NCBI GenBank assembly: GCA_002411545.1
Contig: DHTG01000101.1
Coordinates: forward strand, 1-47,160
Length of the DNA stretch: 47,160 bases
Source: Bacteroidales bacterium UBA5266
GTDB lineage: Bacteria > Bacteroidota > Bacteroidia > Bacteroidales > WCHB1-69
Reading direction: 5' to 3'
Each line of letters begins with the position of its first letter. The stretch's first letter is position 1. Below, one piece after another: positions 26,101-39,553 of the stretch. A program made the position numbers and the translations under genes. The notes under the pieces are model-generated. The model did no database searches, had not been told where the DNA came from, and saw only the letters and a list, made by a program, of their open reading frames with translations.

Positions 26101-28238
26101 TCACTAATACGGGTAGATACGATCTGACGTTGACCGTTACCAATGAAAAAGGATGCGATAGTACTGAAAAATTCCCGTTTGCCATTACCGTAATGGGAGT
26201 AACCACTGCATTTACCACACCTCAGCTTCCACCAAATGACCGAAAAGTATGTAATAAAGAAATAGTTAATTTCACAAATACCTCTACGTACTTTGATATG
26301 GTTTCAAATACAACCAAACGTATCGACCATACAACAAGTGGGATGACCTATCTGTGGGATTTTGATGGACAAGGAACCAGTAATTCACGTAATGGACAAT
26401 TTGCCTTTAATGTTAGCCAATCTCGGTATGTTTACATTCGTTTAACCATTACCGATGCCGCCGGATGTACCAATTCATTCCTTGACTCGATATGGGTTAT
26501 TCGTCCGGTTGCCGAATTTACATCAGGCACTCACGAAGTAGCTTGCCCCGAATTAGATGTTCATTTTGCTAATTTATCTCACGGCATGGATACAACGAAA
26601 ACAGCATACCAATGGAATTTTGGTGATACCTTAAGCTTAGGAAACAACACTTCCGTGGTTAAAAATCCTATACATAATTACGCTTATGCCGGAAAATTCG
26701 ATGTTAAGCTGATTGTTATCGATGAATTTGGTTGTACCGACACTATGCTTAAACCCGAATATGTACAAGTAGGCGGTCCTTACGGAACCTTTTCTATAGA
26801 TACTACATCCGGTTGTGTACCCTTAAGGGTTGAATTTACATTTGATATAAAAAGCGTTGAATTTAAAGAAACATATAAAGACTCTTTAATTTTATTCTAC
26901 GGCGATGGAACCAGCCATGTTACCGATTTTATCGGTGCTCCCATTATCCACAATTATACCCAAGCCGGCTATTATATTCCTTTGATGCAATTAATCAAAT
27001 GGGTGTATAATTCATCGACCGGAAAACAAGAACGTTGCGTCAGAAGTTTTGTCTCTAAAGATACTATTTGGGTTATCAAAATAAAACCAGATTTTGCCAT
27101 AGAACCTTTATATTGTAAAGATGTTCCTATTACCTTTACAAACTTAACCGACACCAATAATAACAATATTGTCCCTACCATGCTTGGGCTCGACACCCTG
27201 ATATGGGAATATGGGAATAATTTAACCGATACGTTGTTCAATATTACCGACTCCATAGATATTGACGGTCATACCCAATATGATTCAGCCGGTTCTTATA
27301 AAGTATATTTAGATGCTAAAATAAAAACCTGTCGCGTAAGAGGAAATAAAACCATAAAAGTAATGGAATTCCCTAATATTATTGTTGTCCCCGACAGCGT
27401 AGGTGAATGCGTGGGCATAGATGTCATTTTAACGGCTGATTCTCTCAACGGTCATGAAACGGATTTCGCCTGGACCTATACCAGCATAGGCGACACTTCG
27501 AGTGGCAATCCTGTAACACGCTATTTTAATGAACCTGGGACCAATAAATATCCTATCGAAATAATGGTTACATTTAGTCCTAAAGATTGTTATAAAAAAT
27601 ATTATGACACCTTAACTGTATCAGCATGGACTCCTCCTACAGCCGAATTTAAAATTGAAAATTCCGAAGGAGGCATTTTAACCGATGCTGTACAAGGAAT
27701 CAATGCCGGTGCAGACGCCACTTTTACTGACCAATCCATACAAGGTGATGGAACACTTACCAAATGGTTATGGTTATTTGGTGATGGCGACGTAGATTCT
27801 TCCGGGGCTAAGGTAACACATGCCTATACGACTAAATCCGGATTTATTACCGTAACCATGGGCGTATCAGACGAATACGGTTGCAGCGATACTACCACCC
27901 ATCAAATCTTAATCCTTGAATCGCTTAAATTCCCGAACGTATTCACTCCTAACGGCGACGGTAAAAACGACAAATTCGAACCCTGGGAAGGCAGCCAGTC
28001 CGGATTCTTCCTATCTTTTGAAATGGAAATCTATAACAAATGGGGCGCTATGGTATGGAAAAGAAAATGTGAAGCTCCTAACTGTCCCGATTACCAAAAT
28101 GAAAACTTCTGGTGGGACGGTAAAAATAAACAAGGCAAGGATGTACCCGATGGTGTTTATTACTGGGTCGTTTACGCCAAACCAGAATCTGAAAAAGGAG
28201 ATATTATCTTAAACGGAAGTATTACTTTGGTAAGATAA
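23160..28238 (+). CDS. Large secreted PKD-repeat protein with gliding-motility/T9SS C-terminal domain
   Basis: 1692 residues. A signal peptide (1 to about 19, ending WHVKAQ) is followed by a string of roughly a dozen PKD-like beta domains, recognised by repeats of the WDFGDGS motif and its variants (for example WEWDFGDGS near residue 45, YLWDFGDGST, YKWDFGDGRE, WLWLFGDGD near 1535) and closing patterns such as GxYxVxLxVTxxxGC. A central section (about 590-960) departs from the repeat. The last 100 residues begin FPNVFTPNGDGKNDKFEP, the gliding motility-associated (CHU_C) sorting domain that directs export by T9SS. The protein is therefore probably a surface or secreted adhesin-like molecule. 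It stands alone between its own promoter and a strong terminator. Ligand unknown. Confidence 0.92.
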   Translation: MRKILILSLLSLLAWHVKAQDFKADTTKGCVPAVINFNALIGDTWEWDFGDGSTPVFTNPASHAYTSAGVYTVKCTINFANGNPQQIITKTNYITVSAGPNVNFTADFTSVCPGESISFTSSVSPGGNAVQSYLWDFGDGYNSTLENPSHTYFTSATRTVSLRVIDTIGCSKRAEKQNYITIKPEPVASYRTSDSVFCVEDNTMSRQVTFYDQSSSDVVSYLWDFGDGSTSTQQNPPTKTYPVGFYNVSLIVTNNHGCKDTLKRIDQVIVAVFEASFKASDTVVCGLGKTVTFTGTGYGANFYKWDFGDGRESVGTMGVQNSYTNPGKYTIRTIATSRLGCSDTMTKVDAIWVFDTDSAIVEIHDTDHCNPNAPIIFINRTQTDPADDLGLSNASWDFGDGSANIQGDSVSHVYGYYGSFETRAWITTGYGCVLPVKKQVIDIYKIYATAVQVVPNVLMGEKPGGCFPHFVAMAIDTLITSSPVIDYIWDWGETEVWGSAAFPDTTHTDTVPFGTYTYEYDTGVYIVNLILTNKQGCHDTVVAFATVPVGYPPINDWYFTNNKLCKSELSITVYAYDSLNPVDSSLVARSRANLWEWYDPMGNPMSFTNPGNLSPIDTGWLHGYSLLPYHNHCPGKKVAKDSIMYSCPPMTGINYPAPSMKGNPPVYCEWPVFGFDGGDGQKTKAWDSCVWRLGNFYTDSYGVYHPQTLILPNAAFPQGQIAPADLYRYDTLGGIEMVVERGGHIFVTIWAMNDNRNGNNLCGYCEDSSKQEIIISIADMRLRATDEYGNIVTEVCEDDKVYLYDSTFSTDGIYWWALSMLHNNDKGQQFFSTEDLMSRMQADFLHPNEQKPIWDATNYVGSQPFIFEFDDWGIYKIFLKDTSAEGCGLNSSPDPPYIEWQTAHWGPYKPYEGRTDTIQLIVNPRSVPKFSSNSPVCLGDTLELIDESYTAPPFSYYNIDAYLWHPSGQATDTAKNAKFVFTNTGRYDLTLTVTNEKGCDSTEKFPFAITVMGVTTAFTTPQLPPNDRKVCNKEIVNFTNTSTYFDMVSNTTKRIDHTTSGMTYLWDFDGQGTSNSRNGQFAFNVSQSRYVYIRLTITDAAGCTNSFLDSIWVIRPVAEFTSGTHEVACPELDVHFANLSHGMDTTKTAYQWNFGDTLSLGNNTSVVKNPIHNYAYAGKFDVKLIVIDEFGCTDTMLKPEYVQVGGPYGTFSIDTTSGCVPLRVEFTFDIKSVEFKETYKDSLILFYGDGTSHVTDFIGAPIIHNYTQAGYYIPLMQLIKWVYNSSTGKQERCVRSFVSKDTIWVIKIKPDFAIEPLYCKDVPITFTNLTDTNNNNIVPTMLGLDTLIWEYGNNLTDTLFNITDSIDIDGHTQYDSAGSYKVYLDAKIKTCRVRGNKTIKVMEFPNIIVVPDSVGECVGIDVILTADSLNGHETDFAWTYTSIGDTSSGNPVTRYFNEPGTNKYPIEIMVTFSPKDCYKKYYDTLTVSAWTPPTAEFKIENSEGGILTDAVQGINAGADATFTDQSIQGDGTLTKWLWLFGDGDVDSSGAKVTHAYTTKSGFITVTMGVSDEYGCSDTTTHQILILESLKFPNVFTPNGDGKNDKFEPWEGSQSGFFLSFEMEIYNKWGAMVWKRKCEAPNCPDYQNENFWWDGKNKQGKDVPDGVYYWVVYAKPESEKGDIILNGSITLVR

Positions 28239-28262
28239 AATCAAAAAAAAACATATGCTCAT

Positions 28263-28305
28263 AAAGGTTCTGAATTTATACATTAAATTTAGAACCTTTT
28301 TTATA
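28263..28305 (+). terminator. Rho-independent terminator after the PKD gene
   Basis: A 16-bp inverted repeat (28263-28278 with 28284-28299, one G-U pair, 5-nt loop TACAT) begins 24 nt past the stop codon and runs into a T-rich tail. It closes the PKD transcription unit. Confidence 0.9.
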
Positions 28306-28345
28306 TAAAAGAATATATATTTATTAACACTAACTTACACCCTTT

Positions 28346-29258
28346 ATGAAAAAAGTCTTTTTTATCACTTATTTATCATTATTTGTTGTATCTGCTTACT
28401 CCCAATTTAAATGTGGAGACACTTTAATCGATATCCGTGACGGACAGAAGTATGCAACTGTACAAATCGGAACACAATGCTGGATGGCACAAAATCTAAA
28501 TTACGGAATTATGATAGTTGGTATTGATCAATCGAATAACGCTATTGCCGAAAAATATTGTTATCATAACGATACTAATAATTGCCTTCTATACGGTGGA
28601 TTATATCAATTCAATGAAGTAATGGATTATAAATTTTACCCCCGGGTCTAAAGGTTTATGTCCCGATGGCTGGCATGTTCCTACGGATGAAGAATATACT
28701 ATACTTAGTTCAAATTACCCAAACAGTCCCGGGATTGAACTTGCGCCCGGAGGATCCTCAGGATTCAACCTTCAATATGGTGGCTTTAGTTCAAATTTTA
28801 CTTTTGCCAGTTTGAATATCTACTGTAATTTGAGAGCCTCTACTGAATCTGGATCTATACCTGGAAATACCGCCTATGTACGTTACACATATCCTTCAGA
28901 TACCGGTTTCTATAGATCTAATTATCCTAACAAATCAGCCTATTCCCTCAGATGTATTCAAGATACGATTAATACTGCAATATCTGAAGTATCTAAAATA
29001 TCTACTATTTATATTTCAGATGCTTATCCAAATCCAGCTACTAATTATTTTATTATTAATTATTATTTACACACCAATCAATCAGCAGAAATTATTTTTT
29101 TCAATATACTTTCAAAAGAATATCTAAGATGTAAAATTGATGATGCATCCAACACTATTAAAATAAATACGAATGCCTTCAGTAAGGGAATTTATTTTTA
29201 CAGAATCATTAGTCGCGATGAGTGTAGTATAACTAAAAAGGTAATCATTTACAAATAA
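28346..29258 (+). pseudogene. Frameshifted FISUMP-domain protein with T9SS sorting domain
   Basis: The first frame (28346-28651) encodes a signal peptide (ending AYSQ) and the start of a Fibrobacter-succinogenes-major-paralogous-type domain (IGTQCWMAQNLNYG, GGLYQFNEVMDY). It then stops. The same domain continues in another frame with GSKGLCPDGWHVPTDEEYT, through NLRASTESGS and YSLRCIQDT, to a type A T9SS C-terminal domain (SDAYPNPATNYFIINYY to KKVIIYK, ending at 29258). Removing one base from the run TTTT-ACCCCC at 28634-28643 restores a continuous protein of about 300 residues. It is either a recent pseudogene, a sequencing error, or a slippage-controlled gene. It lies just after the PKD gene terminator. 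Confidence 0.82.
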
Positions 29259-29439
29259 TTTTTCCACATAGTAATACCTCAATAATAAGATTAAACAAAA
29301 TATTTCGCTGATTCATATAACATCTTTTTCTTTAATGTATCTTTCGATCATGTCTGTTCGTCCGAAAAGATAAAAACATCGTAAAACAAGGCATTGTCCA
29401 TTATCTCAAAATAACATCCATTTATATATGAAAATAATG

Positions 29440-29447
29440 TAACTTTG
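29440..29447 (+). promoter_or_regulatory. -7 promoter element for mutA
   Basis: TAACTTTG matches TAnnTTTG, 64 nt upstream of the mutA ATG. No convincing -33 element. No cobalamin riboswitch features are visible in the leader or in the 253-nt spacer. Confidence 0.55.
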
Positions 29448-29511
29448 CATACATAAATTTTTCAAAAGCTACGTGAATTAAGTAGTTAAATACTAATTAT
29501 ATATTACTGAT

Positions 29512-31368
29512 ATGAGTAAAGAAAGAGAAAAATTATTTGCTGATTTCCCGAAAATCTCAACCAACGAATGGGAAGATATAATTATAAAGGACCTTAAAGG
29601 AGCAGATTATGCTAAAAAACTTTTATGGAAAACCAACGAAAATATACTCGTAAAACCCTATTACCGGGAAGAGGATTTAAAAGAATTGGATTATTTAATG
29701 CAAATTCCGGGAGAATTCCCTTTTGTAAGGAGCACAAAAGAAAGCGGTAACGATTGGAAAATCACTCAAGTAATTGATGAAACGGATATAAAATTGGCAA
29801 ATAAATTCTCCTTAGAATCGATAGCAAAAGGAACAGATGCTCTAATCATAAATGCAAAAAACATACACACACTTAACAATCTACAAATCTTACTCGAGGG
29901 CATAGATTTACAATCTGTTAACATTCGTTTTGAAAATCACATTTTTTATCCGACTTTAGCTGAATTGTTTATCCAATATATTGAAAATAAGAAATATGAC
30001 AAGAACTCCATAGAAGGATCTTTCAATTATGATCCCATATCTTTTTTATTACAACATAATACTTTTTGGAAAAGTAAAGAAGAGGATTTATCACAAATCA
30101 TAGCATTACACGAAAGTATTGGTAAGGTACTGCCTAACTTTAAATATATTACAATAAATGGCAACTTATTACATAATTGCGGTAGCAGCATTACTCAAGA
30201 AATAGCTTTATCCCTGGCTATAGCGCATGAATACTTAGCCTATGCTATCGATCATAAAATTGATATTGATGAAATTGCTACTCGTATGAACTTTACTTTC
30301 TCCATAGGATCAAATTATTTCTTAGAAATTGCCAAACTACGTACAGCACGTTTACTATGGGCGACTATAGTGGAGCAATACCAACCTGAGGTAGCTCAAA
30401 CGGCTAAAATGTTTATAACGAGTTTCTCCTCCTTATGGAATAAAACCACCTACGATGCTCATGTAAATATGTTACGTACTACTACCGAAGGTATGTCGGC
30501 CGCTATAGGAGGTGCCGATGCCATTGTATTAAATCCGTATGATGTAACGTATAAATCAAGTGATGATTTCTCACGCCGTATAGCTCGTAACACCCAAATC
30601 ATTCTCAAAGAAGAAGCACATTTTGACAAGGTGAACGATCCGGCTGCCGGCTCTTACTACATAGAAAATCTGACACACGCTTTGGCTGAACAGGCATGGC
30701 AATTGTTTTGCGATACTGAAAAACAAGGTGGCATTATCAGCGCTGCTTTACAAGGTAGGATTAAAGAAGCGGTAGAAGAGTCATGTCGCAAACGTGATAT
30801 GGATATCGCCACCCGACGTATGGTGTTATTAGGCACGAACCAATATCCGAATTATATTGAACAAATGATCGACAAAGTCAAACAAACAGAGAGCGTATCA
30901 CACAAAGGTTTACAGCCCTATCGCGGAGCACTTCCTTTTGAGGAATTACGTTTAGCCACTGAAGCTTATTCTAAAAATCATCCTCGCCCAAAGGTCTTTC
31001 TTCTCAAAATCGGGAATCTATCCATGCGACAGGCAAGAGCCGGTTTTATAACGAATTTCTTCGGCTGTATCGGATATGAAATTATCGAGACCCAAGGATA
31101 TAAAACTGCTGCCGAAGGAGCGAAAGATGCTTTAGATGCCAAAGCCCACATTGTCGCTATTTGTAGCGCTGATGAAGAATATATTGATTTTGTTCCTGAA
31201 ATCGTTCAGGCTATCAAACATCAAAATACCAACACCTTATGCATTATAGCCGGAAATCCTACGGAAAGCATGGAGGGCCTAAAAGCGGCCGGCATTGACG
31301 ATTTTATTCACATAAAATTGAATGTATTAGAAACCCTGCAACGATACAATCAAACCTTAGGTATTTAG
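29512..31368 (+). CDS. mutA: Methylmalonyl-CoA mutase small subunit
   Basis: 618 residues, the usual length for the beta (small) subunit of the heterodimeric mutase that interconverts methylmalonyl-CoA and succinyl-CoA in propionate formation. The TIM-barrel part includes RTTTEGMSAAIGGADAIVLNPYD and DPAAGSYYIENLT. The C-terminal cobalamin-like domain begins PKVFLLKIGNLSMRQARAGF, where the large subunit would have the cobalt-ligating DxHxxG; that histidine is absent, as expected for the non-catalytic subunit. No mutB follows, unlike the common mutA-mutB arrangement, so the large subunit must lie elsewhere. Its end overlaps the aroB stop on the other strand by 4 nt. Confidence 0.93.
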   Translation: MSKEREKLFADFPKISTNEWEDIIIKDLKGADYAKKLLWKTNENILVKPYYREEDLKELDYLMQIPGEFPFVRSTKESGNDWKITQVIDETDIKLANKFSLESIAKGTDALIINAKNIHTLNNLQILLEGIDLQSVNIRFENHIFYPTLAELFIQYIENKKYDKNSIEGSFNYDPISFLLQHNTFWKSKEEDLSQIIALHESIGKVLPNFKYITINGNLLHNCGSSITQEIALSLAIAHEYLAYAIDHKIDIDEIATRMNFTFSIGSNYFLEIAKLRTARLLWATIVEQYQPEVAQTAKMFITSFSSLWNKTTYDAHVNMLRTTTEGMSAAIGGADAIVLNPYDVTYKSSDDFSRRIARNTQIILKEEAHFDKVNDPAAGSYYIENLTHALAEQAWQLFCDTEKQGGIISAALQGRIKEAVEESCRKRDMDIATRRMVLLGTNQYPNYIEQMIDKVKQTESVSHKGLQPYRGALPFEELRLATEAYSKNHPRPKVFLLKIGNLSMRQARAGFITNFFGCIGYEIIETQGYKTAAEGAKDALDAKAHIVAICSADEEYIDFVPEIVQAIKHQNTNTLCIIAGNPTESMEGLKAAGIDDFIHIKLNVLETLQRYNQTLGI

Positions 31369-32414
31369 TATAAATGCGATATATAATCTAATGCCTTTCT
31401 GATTTCATCTATACAACAGGACTGATTTATTATAGCATTTCCAATTCCTTTTAACAGAGTAAAATTAAATGAATTGCCTTGTCTTTTCTTATCCATATAA
31501 AGCAATGGCATCCATTCATGTTCTGTCATATTATGAATAGAAAGTGGTTGATAGGTTTTAAGAATTTGAATTTGTATTTCCTCCAATTCATTTTGGCTTA
31601 GATATCCTTTTAGTCTGGAAAGATATGCTTCGGCAAGCAAACCCCAAGCCACCGCTTCGCCATGCAATACTTTTCCATTTTCACCTAAAAAAAAGCTTTC
31701 TATTGCATGTGCTATGCTATGACCGAAATTCAATATTTTTCGTTGAGCTTTATCATAAAAGTCTAAAGCAACAATTCCTTGTTTTATTTGAATGGATTTT
31801 TCAATAAATGAAGTAGTCAGAATAAGTGAATCGATGGATTGAATCGTTATCAACTGCTTCCAATAGCTTGCATCGGCAATCAAAGCATGCTTCATCATTT
31901 CGGCATAAGCAGCATAGATATGTCTTTCGGGAAGCGTTTGTAAGAGTTCATTATAAATCAAGACGGCGGATGCTTGCTTAAAACTTCCGATTTGATTTTT
32001 TATTCCTTGAAAATTAATAGCCGTTTTACCCCCGATGGCGGCATCTACTTGTGCGGTCAGGCTTGTTGGGATGTTAACAAAATCGATTCCTCTTTTAAAT
32101 GTGCAAGCTACAAATCCCCCCAAATCACAAATCATACCTCCTCCTACATTGAGCAACAAACTATCTCGATCGGCTTGTTGTTGAATCAAATGTTGCCAGA
32201 GCTGAACAAGGCTTGAAATATCTTTGCTGCTTTCCCCTTCCGGGACACACAATATATGGGCATCCGAAACATTTCCCAATCGTCGTGTGAGATGAGGTAA
32301 ACAATAGCGTTTTGTATTTGTATCACACAACACAAAAATCTGATGCTGCATAGCTTGCCATTGGAACATTTGTTCATCGGCTTTTTCGTTGATAAAAACA
32401 TTTGATGCTAACAT
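31365..32414 (-). CDS. aroB: 3-dehydroquinate synthase
   Basis: 349 residues. AroB converts DAHP to 3-dehydroquinate, the second step of the shikimate pathway, using NAD and a divalent metal. Visible are the NAD-binding [17 protein letters not shown], the [23 protein letters not shown] core, and the metal-ligand motifs [17 protein letters not shown] and LHGEAVAWG. The start at 32414 is chosen: a Met seven codons earlier (32435) would leave almost no leader after the promoter at 32445-32452, and still longer versions run through the tRNA genes. Its stop overlaps that of mutA. Confidence 0.95.
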   Translation of the reverse strand: MLASNVFINEKADEQMFQWQAMQHQIFVLCDTNTKRYCLPHLTRRLGNVSDAHILCVPEGESSKDISSLVQLWQHLIQQQADRDSLLLNVGGGMICDLGGFVACTFKRGIDFVNIPTSLTAQVDAAIGGKTAINFQGIKNQIGSFKQASAVLIYNELLQTLPERHIYAAYAEMMKHALIADASYWKQLITIQSIDSLILTTSFIEKSIQIKQGIVALDFYDKAQRKILNFGHSIAHAIESFFLGENGKVLHGEAVAWGLLAEAYLSRLKGYLSQNELEEIQIQILKTYQPLSIHNMTEHEWMPLLYMDKKRQGNSFNFTLLKGIGNAIINQSCCIDEIRKALDYISHLY

Positions 32415-32444
32415 AACAAGGCTTGATATATACATAAATCCCTG

Positions 32445-32452
32445 CAAAAGTA
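32445..32452 (-). promoter_or_regulatory. -7 promoter element for aroB
   Basis: The minus strand reads TACTTTTG (TAnnTTTG), 30 nt upstream of the ATG at 32414. It is divergent from the tRNA promoter, 43 nt away. Confidence 0.6.
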
Positions 32453-32495
32453 AAAGAAAAAATTGAATTCTGAAAAAACTTATTAAAATAAATTG

Positions 32496-32503
32496 TACTT
32501 TTG
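32496..32503 (+). promoter_or_regulatory. -7 promoter element for the tRNA-Pro/tRNA-Arg unit
   Basis: TACTTTTG matches TAnnTTTG and lies 15 nt before the first base of tRNA-Pro, so the 5' leader is only about 8-10 nt. Confidence 0.68.
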
Positions 32504-32518
32504 CAAACTCTAAAAAAA

Positions 32519-32595
32519 CGGGATGTAGCGCAGCTTGGTAGCGTGCTTCGTTCGGGACGAAGAGGTCGCAAGTTCGAATCTTGTCATCCCGACCA
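32519..32595 (+). tRNA. tRNA-Pro (anticodon CGG)
   Basis: 77 nt folding as a standard tRNA. The acceptor stem CGGGATG pairs with CATCCCG, the D-arm is AGCGCAGCTTGGTAGCG, the anticodon loop is TTCGGGA with anticodon CGG, and the T-arm carries GTTCGAATC. The 3' CCA is encoded (32593-32595). The close likeness to E. coli tRNA-Pro(CGG) in the anticodon arm supports the identity. Confidence 0.96.
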
Positions 32596-32600
32596 ATTAA

Positions 32601-32674
32601 GGTTCCGTAGCTCAGCTGGATAGAGCAACTGCCTTCTAAGCAGTAGGTCATGCGTTCGAATCGCATCGGAATCA
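32601..32674 (+). tRNA. tRNA-Arg (anticodon TCT)
   Basis: 74 nt. The acceptor stem GGTTCCG pairs with CGGAATC (one G-U), the D-arm is AGCTCAGCTGGATAGAGC, the anticodon loop CTTCTAA carries TCT, and the T-arm holds GTTCGAATC. Unlike the neighbouring tRNA-Pro, the CCA end is not encoded (A73 is followed by CAG). It is 5 nt after tRNA-Pro and shares its promoter and terminator. Confidence 0.95.
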
Positions 32675-32678
32675 CAGC

Positions 32679-32716
32679 AAAACGTGAGGACAAACAAGGA
32701 CTCACGTTTTTTATTT
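32679..32716 (+). terminator. Rho-independent terminator of the tRNA unit
   Basis: AAAACGTGAG (32679-32688) pairs perfectly with CTCACGTTTT (32701-32710), with a 12-nt loop and a T-rich tail. It lies 4 nt after tRNA-Arg and separates the tRNAs from ksgA. Confidence 0.88.
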
Positions 32717-32743
32717 TACAGGGTCATTAATCTATAATTTGTT

Positions 32744-32751
32744 TATTTTTG
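32744..32751 (+). promoter_or_regulatory. -7 promoter element for ksgA
   Basis: TATTTTTG matches TAnnTTTG, 34 nt upstream of the ksgA ATG and 27 nt past the tRNA terminator. Confidence 0.55.
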
Positions 32752-32785
32752 CAAATTACAATATAGGCATCACATACATAAATAT

Positions 32786-33574
32786 ATGCATACTAAAGAA
32801 AAAGTTAAAGCTAAAAAACGTTTAGGCCAACATTTTCTTGTTGACAGTAATATAGCTAAAAACATCGTAGATGCACTATCCCTTCAGCAAAGAATAATCA
32901 TAGAGCTTGGACCCGGTATGGGAATTTTGACTTTTTTCTTAGTCCAAATTCCCGACAAAGAAATTCATCTGATTGAAATTGACGAAGAAGCAACCGCCTA
33001 TTTGCGTGCTCATTTCCCTTCATTAGACAACAAACTACATAGGGCTGACTTTTTAAAAATAGACATCCGACAACTGGTTCAAGAACCTTTTGCGCTCATC
33101 GGCAATTTTCCGTATAATATTTCCAATCAAATATTATTTAAGGTATTGGAATACAAATACCAAGTTCAAGAAGTAGTAGGTATGTTTCAAAAGGAGGTAG
33201 CTTTACGAATTGCTTCTAAACCCGGGAAAAAAGATTATGGAATTTTAAGTGTGCTATTGCAAGCTTATTATGATATTGAATATTTATTTACAGTAGATGA
33301 ATATGTATTCAATCCTCCTCCGAAAGTAAAGTCGGCTGTTGTACGTTTGCGTAGGAACAACTGTATACAATTAGGTTGCAATGAAAATGATTTCAAAATG
33401 TTGGTAAAAACCGCCTTTAATCAACGTCGAAAAACATTGAGAAATTCGCTAAAAACGATTACTTTTACCAACGACATTCAAACCATGGACCTGTTTAATA
33501 AACGACCGGAACAGTTATCGGTTGAAGAATTTGTATGGTTAACTACTCAGATTTCTACGAACTTTCACACATAA
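32786..33574 (+). CDS. ksgA: 16S rRNA (adenine-1518/1519-N6)-dimethyltransferase
   Basis: 262 residues, standard for KsgA (RsmA), which dimethylates two adjacent adenosines in the 3' hairpin of 16S rRNA during small-subunit assembly. Motifs: KKRLGQHFLVD start, the SAM loop ELGPGMGILTFFL, the acidic HLIEIDEEA, the catalytic-site GNFPYNISNQIL (NxPY type), FQKEVALRIASKPGKKDYG and the RNA-binding C-terminal FNQRRKTLRNSLK. It converges on the riboflavin kinase gene with an 87-nt spacer in which I see no strong terminator. Confidence 0.96.
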   Translation: MHTKEKVKAKKRLGQHFLVDSNIAKNIVDALSLQQRIIIELGPGMGILTFFLVQIPDKEIHLIEIDEEATAYLRAHFPSLDNKLHRADFLKIDIRQLVQEPFALIGNFPYNISNQILFKVLEYKYQVQEVVGMFQKEVALRIASKPGKKDYGILSVLLQAYYDIEYLFTVDEYVFNPPPKVKSAVVRLRRNNCIQLGCNENDFKMLVKTAFNQRRKTLRNSLKTITFTNDIQTMDLFNKRPEQLSVEEFVWLTTQISTNFHT

Positions 33575-33661
33575 TTATGAGTTGTTAAATTATGCGATAA
33601 TTATCTCTATCCTGTTTTAAAAGTTTTTAAGATTAATGTGTACCCATAGCATACGTTTCCC

Positions 33662-34057
33662 TTATGGTGTTGTATATTGATTTTCATTTAACCATCGCAA
33701 AGCATTGATTTTATCTATCTCCAATTGTTTTTGTAATTGCTGAAGCGAGTTAAACATCCCTTCATCGCGTAAGAAATGCAGTGGAGTGATGCATAATGTT
33801 TGATGATAGATGATATCAAAGAATTCAAAAATATAGACCTCTACACTGATTTCCTTCAGATGTAAAGTAGGACGTGTTCCGATATTAAGCAGTCCATAAA
33901 ACGATTTATCTTCATATTCAATATGAGCTACATATACTCCCTTCGGTGGCAAAGGCTCATCGCTCAGAAGATTAGCTGTTGGAAAGCCTAACTTCCTCCC
34001 AATACGATTTCCTTCCACTACTTTTCCCGTAAAACTTGAATATGTTATTGATTTCAT
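33662..34057 (-). CDS. Monofunctional riboflavin kinase
   Basis: 131 residues, matching only the C-terminal kinase half of the bacterial bifunctional RibF (about 310 residues). It phosphorylates riboflavin to FMN with ATP. The kinase motifs are intact: GKVVEGNRIGRKLGFPTANL with the PTAN loop, PPKGVYVA, GLLNIGTRPT, the catalytic-glutamate strand ISVEVYIFEF and LHFLRDEGMF. The N-terminal FMN adenylyltransferase domain is absent: only 62 nt separate this ORF from the complete upstream ligA. It may be a natural stand-alone kinase, with FAD synthesis encoded elsewhere. It is on the same strand as ligA and the C10 peptidase gene, and may be part of their transcript. Confidence 0.88.
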   Translation of the reverse strand: MKSITYSSFTGKVVEGNRIGRKLGFPTANLLSDEPLPPKGVYVAHIEYEDKSFYGLLNIGTRPTLHLKEISVEVYIFEFFDIIYHQTLCITPLHFLRDEGMFNSLQQLQKQLEIDKINALRWLNENQYTTP

Positions 34058-34119
34058 CTCTTATCATTAAATCATTACATAAAATTCATAGGAACTCCCC
34101 CTCCTAAAAAACATAAATT

Positions 34120-39260
<5,141 letters not shown>

Positions 39261-39313
39261 ATCATATCATCTTTTCTTTCGCTTGTTCATTGTTTGAATC
39301 CTCAAATTTGAAG

Positions 39314-39321
39314 CAAAGATA
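39314..39321 (-). promoter_or_regulatory. -7 promoter element for the C10 peptidase gene
   Basis: The minus strand reads TATCTTTG (TAnnTTTG), 54 nt upstream of the ATG. It may also drive ligA and the riboflavin kinase gene, which follow on the same strand. Confidence 0.6.
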
Positions 39322-39395
39322 TAAAAAATATGTTTTAGTCCGTCGCTTTATTAATAGCTTAGTTTTTTTCGTTACATAAGAAATTAAATCATTAT

Positions 39396-39466
39396 TGTCC
39401 GATATAAATTCCGATATTGTTACAGATTCTTCGCTTCGCTCAGAATCTGTTGGATTTTATCGGACA
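39396..39466. repeat. Nested palindromic element
   Basis: Outer arms TGTCCGATA (39396-39404) and TATCGGACA (39458-39466) enclose perfect inner arms ACAGATTCT (39422-39430) and AGAATCTGT (39442-39450) around an 11-nt loop TCGCTTCGCTC. The inner section resembles the TTCTTCGCTTCGCTCAGAAT-type motif that is dispersed in intergenic DNA of many bacteria, including Bacteroidota. It is GC-richer than its surroundings and is probably a small interspersed palindromic repeat. Confidence 0.7.
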
Positions 39467-39545
39467 TTAGTGAAATTAAATATTGATAGAATTATTCACA
39501 TACATTATTTTCCGTAGCTATATATGAGAAGAGCGAAAAAAGGAT

Positions 39546-39553
39546 TACTTTTG
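39546..39553 (+). promoter_or_regulatory. -7 promoter element for uvrA
   Basis: TACTTTTG matches TAnnTTTG, 27 nt before the ATG at 39581. An in-frame ATG at 39524 lies upstream of it and is rejected as the start. Confidence 0.65.

Noticed and set aside
29259..29511. Possible cobalamin riboswitch upstream of mutA
   Set aside because: No B12-box-like sequence or supporting stems could be seen, and the leader after the promoter is only about 60 nt.
32415..32705. N-terminal extension of aroB
   Set aside because: The longer frame runs antisense through both tRNA genes and upstream of the aroB promoter.
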